A stretch of DNA of 64,000 nucleotides from an uncultured Saprospiraceae bacterium (GTDB taxonomy: Bacteria; Bacteroidota; Bacteroidia; Chitinophagales; Saprospiraceae), in contig CALGLU010000006.1 in the NCBI GenBank assembly GCA_937959275.1, positions 1 to 64,000 of the forward strand, in the 5' to 3' direction. Below, piece after piece: positions 63,561-64,000 of this stretch (its first letter is position 1; each line of letters starts with the position of its first letter). The notes under the pieces are model-generated. The model had not been told where the DNA came from, did no database searches, and saw nothing but the letters and a program-made list of their open reading frames with translations. The translations under genes and the position numbers were made by a program.

Positions 63561-64000
63561 ATGAGCGAATTACTAACATGGATCTCAATAATTAGCGGTG
63601 GGATGCTCATCATTTTATTGCTACTCTCTTTAATAAGTGGATTAGATTTGGATATCGGCGGAGATGTCGATGTTGATGTTGATGCAGATGCAAGTAACAT
63701 CGGAGTCGTAAAAGGATTACTTACATTCGTATCAATCGGTACCTGGGTTGTAAAATTAGTGCTCTTAGTAGAACAAAATCCTATCATTGCCTTTGGCGGT
63801 GGCATATTAGCAGGTCTGATTGCCGTATTCCTTCTCAACGCCTTACTCCAATTCTTTTTAAAGAACCAAGCAAATGTGAATTGGTCACACGATGATGCAT
63901 TATATAAAGAAGGGAATGTATACCTAAAAATCCCTGCTGATTCAGGACAGGGTATTATCCAAGTAAAAATTAAAGGTGCTCTCAGAGAGATGAAAGCAAA
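63561..64000 (+). CDS. YuaF/NfeD-like membrane protein, cut by window end
   Basis: ATG 63561 opens a frame with no stop before the window edge (146 codons seen). It begins with a membrane helix (ISGGMLIILLLLSLISGL) and an acidic DVDVDVDAD stretch. Two further helices follow (VSIGTWVVKLVLL and GGGILAGLIAVFLLNALLQFF), and then the start of a soluble domain (GNVYLKIPADSGQGIIQVKIKGAL) that looks like an NfeD-type OB fold. Such proteins commonly precede a flotillin gene, so a flotillin may lie just outside. Confidence 0.75.
   Translation, partial: MSELLTWISIISGGMLIILLLLSLISGLDLDIGGDVDVDVDADASNIGVVKGLLTFVSIGTWVVKLVLLVEQNPIIAFGGGILAGLIAVFLLNALLQFFLKNQANVNWSHDDALYKEGNVYLKIPADSGQGIIQVKIKGALREMKA

Overview
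This window looks like a chromosome segment from a marine or freshwater Bacteroidota, most probably of the Saprospiria type. The signs are a gliding-associated (type IX secretion) C-terminal domain, Bacteroidota-type promoters (TAnnTTTG at -7), weak Shine-Dalgarno use, many lipoproteins, sugar-acid catabolic genes and a fused IcmF-type acyl-CoA mutase. No rRNA or tRNA gene was recognised.

Layout. 0.1-10.4 kb: a lipoprotein relic, a PmoA-family lipoprotein with a GH88 unsaturated glycuronyl hydrolase, a REP-associated HUH transposase carrying its own palindromes inside the reading frame, a secreted serine hydrolase, a beta-helix lipoprotein, tryptophanase and an acidic small protein. 10.6-20.8 kb: a large BNR/VPS10-like secreted protein, a Phd/PIN toxin-antitoxin pair, a decayed 3' fragment of an icmF paralogue, a second serine hydrolase, intact icmF and a second Phd/PIN pair. 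20.9-35.2 kb: a YdjC-type deacetylase, repeat-rich DNA, alanine dehydrogenase, an MFS transporter, a Crp-type regulator, a gliding-domain surface protein, a PhyH-type dioxygenase, and a LacI regulator divergent from an oxidoreductase and a TIM-barrel lipoprotein.

35.4-44.4 kb is the most interesting block: a five-gene putative defence locus. It has an XRE regulator, an Eco57I/PglX-like DNA methyltransferase, an AbiEi-like antitoxin, an AbiEii-like nucleotidyltransferase toxin and a PLD-nuclease/SNF2-helicase fusion. Overlapping or abutting reading frames tie it together, and it has candidate operators before the first and third genes. The set resembles a stripped-down DISARM-like methylase plus helicase/nuclease with a built-in type IV toxin-antitoxin guard. 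I do not know a named system with exactly this composition. A 3' relic of a group II intron lies just downstream.

44.8-64 kb: a second VPS10-like protein, folE, fabD, a bestrophin, algH/yqgE with an ABC-F ATPase, purC, a REP/minisatellite array next to an IS200-type transposase, a patatin-like protein, a frameshifted lipoprotein, a Pho-box-preceded porin/Na-Pi transporter operon, a ChrA transporter, and the start of a YuaF/NfeD-like membrane protein cut by the window edge.

Intergenic DNA carries several dispersed repeat families. One of them, containing TGTTGAATGTTGAGTTTTG, lies at gene 3' ends in a fixed orientation and supplies the last codons of two genes.
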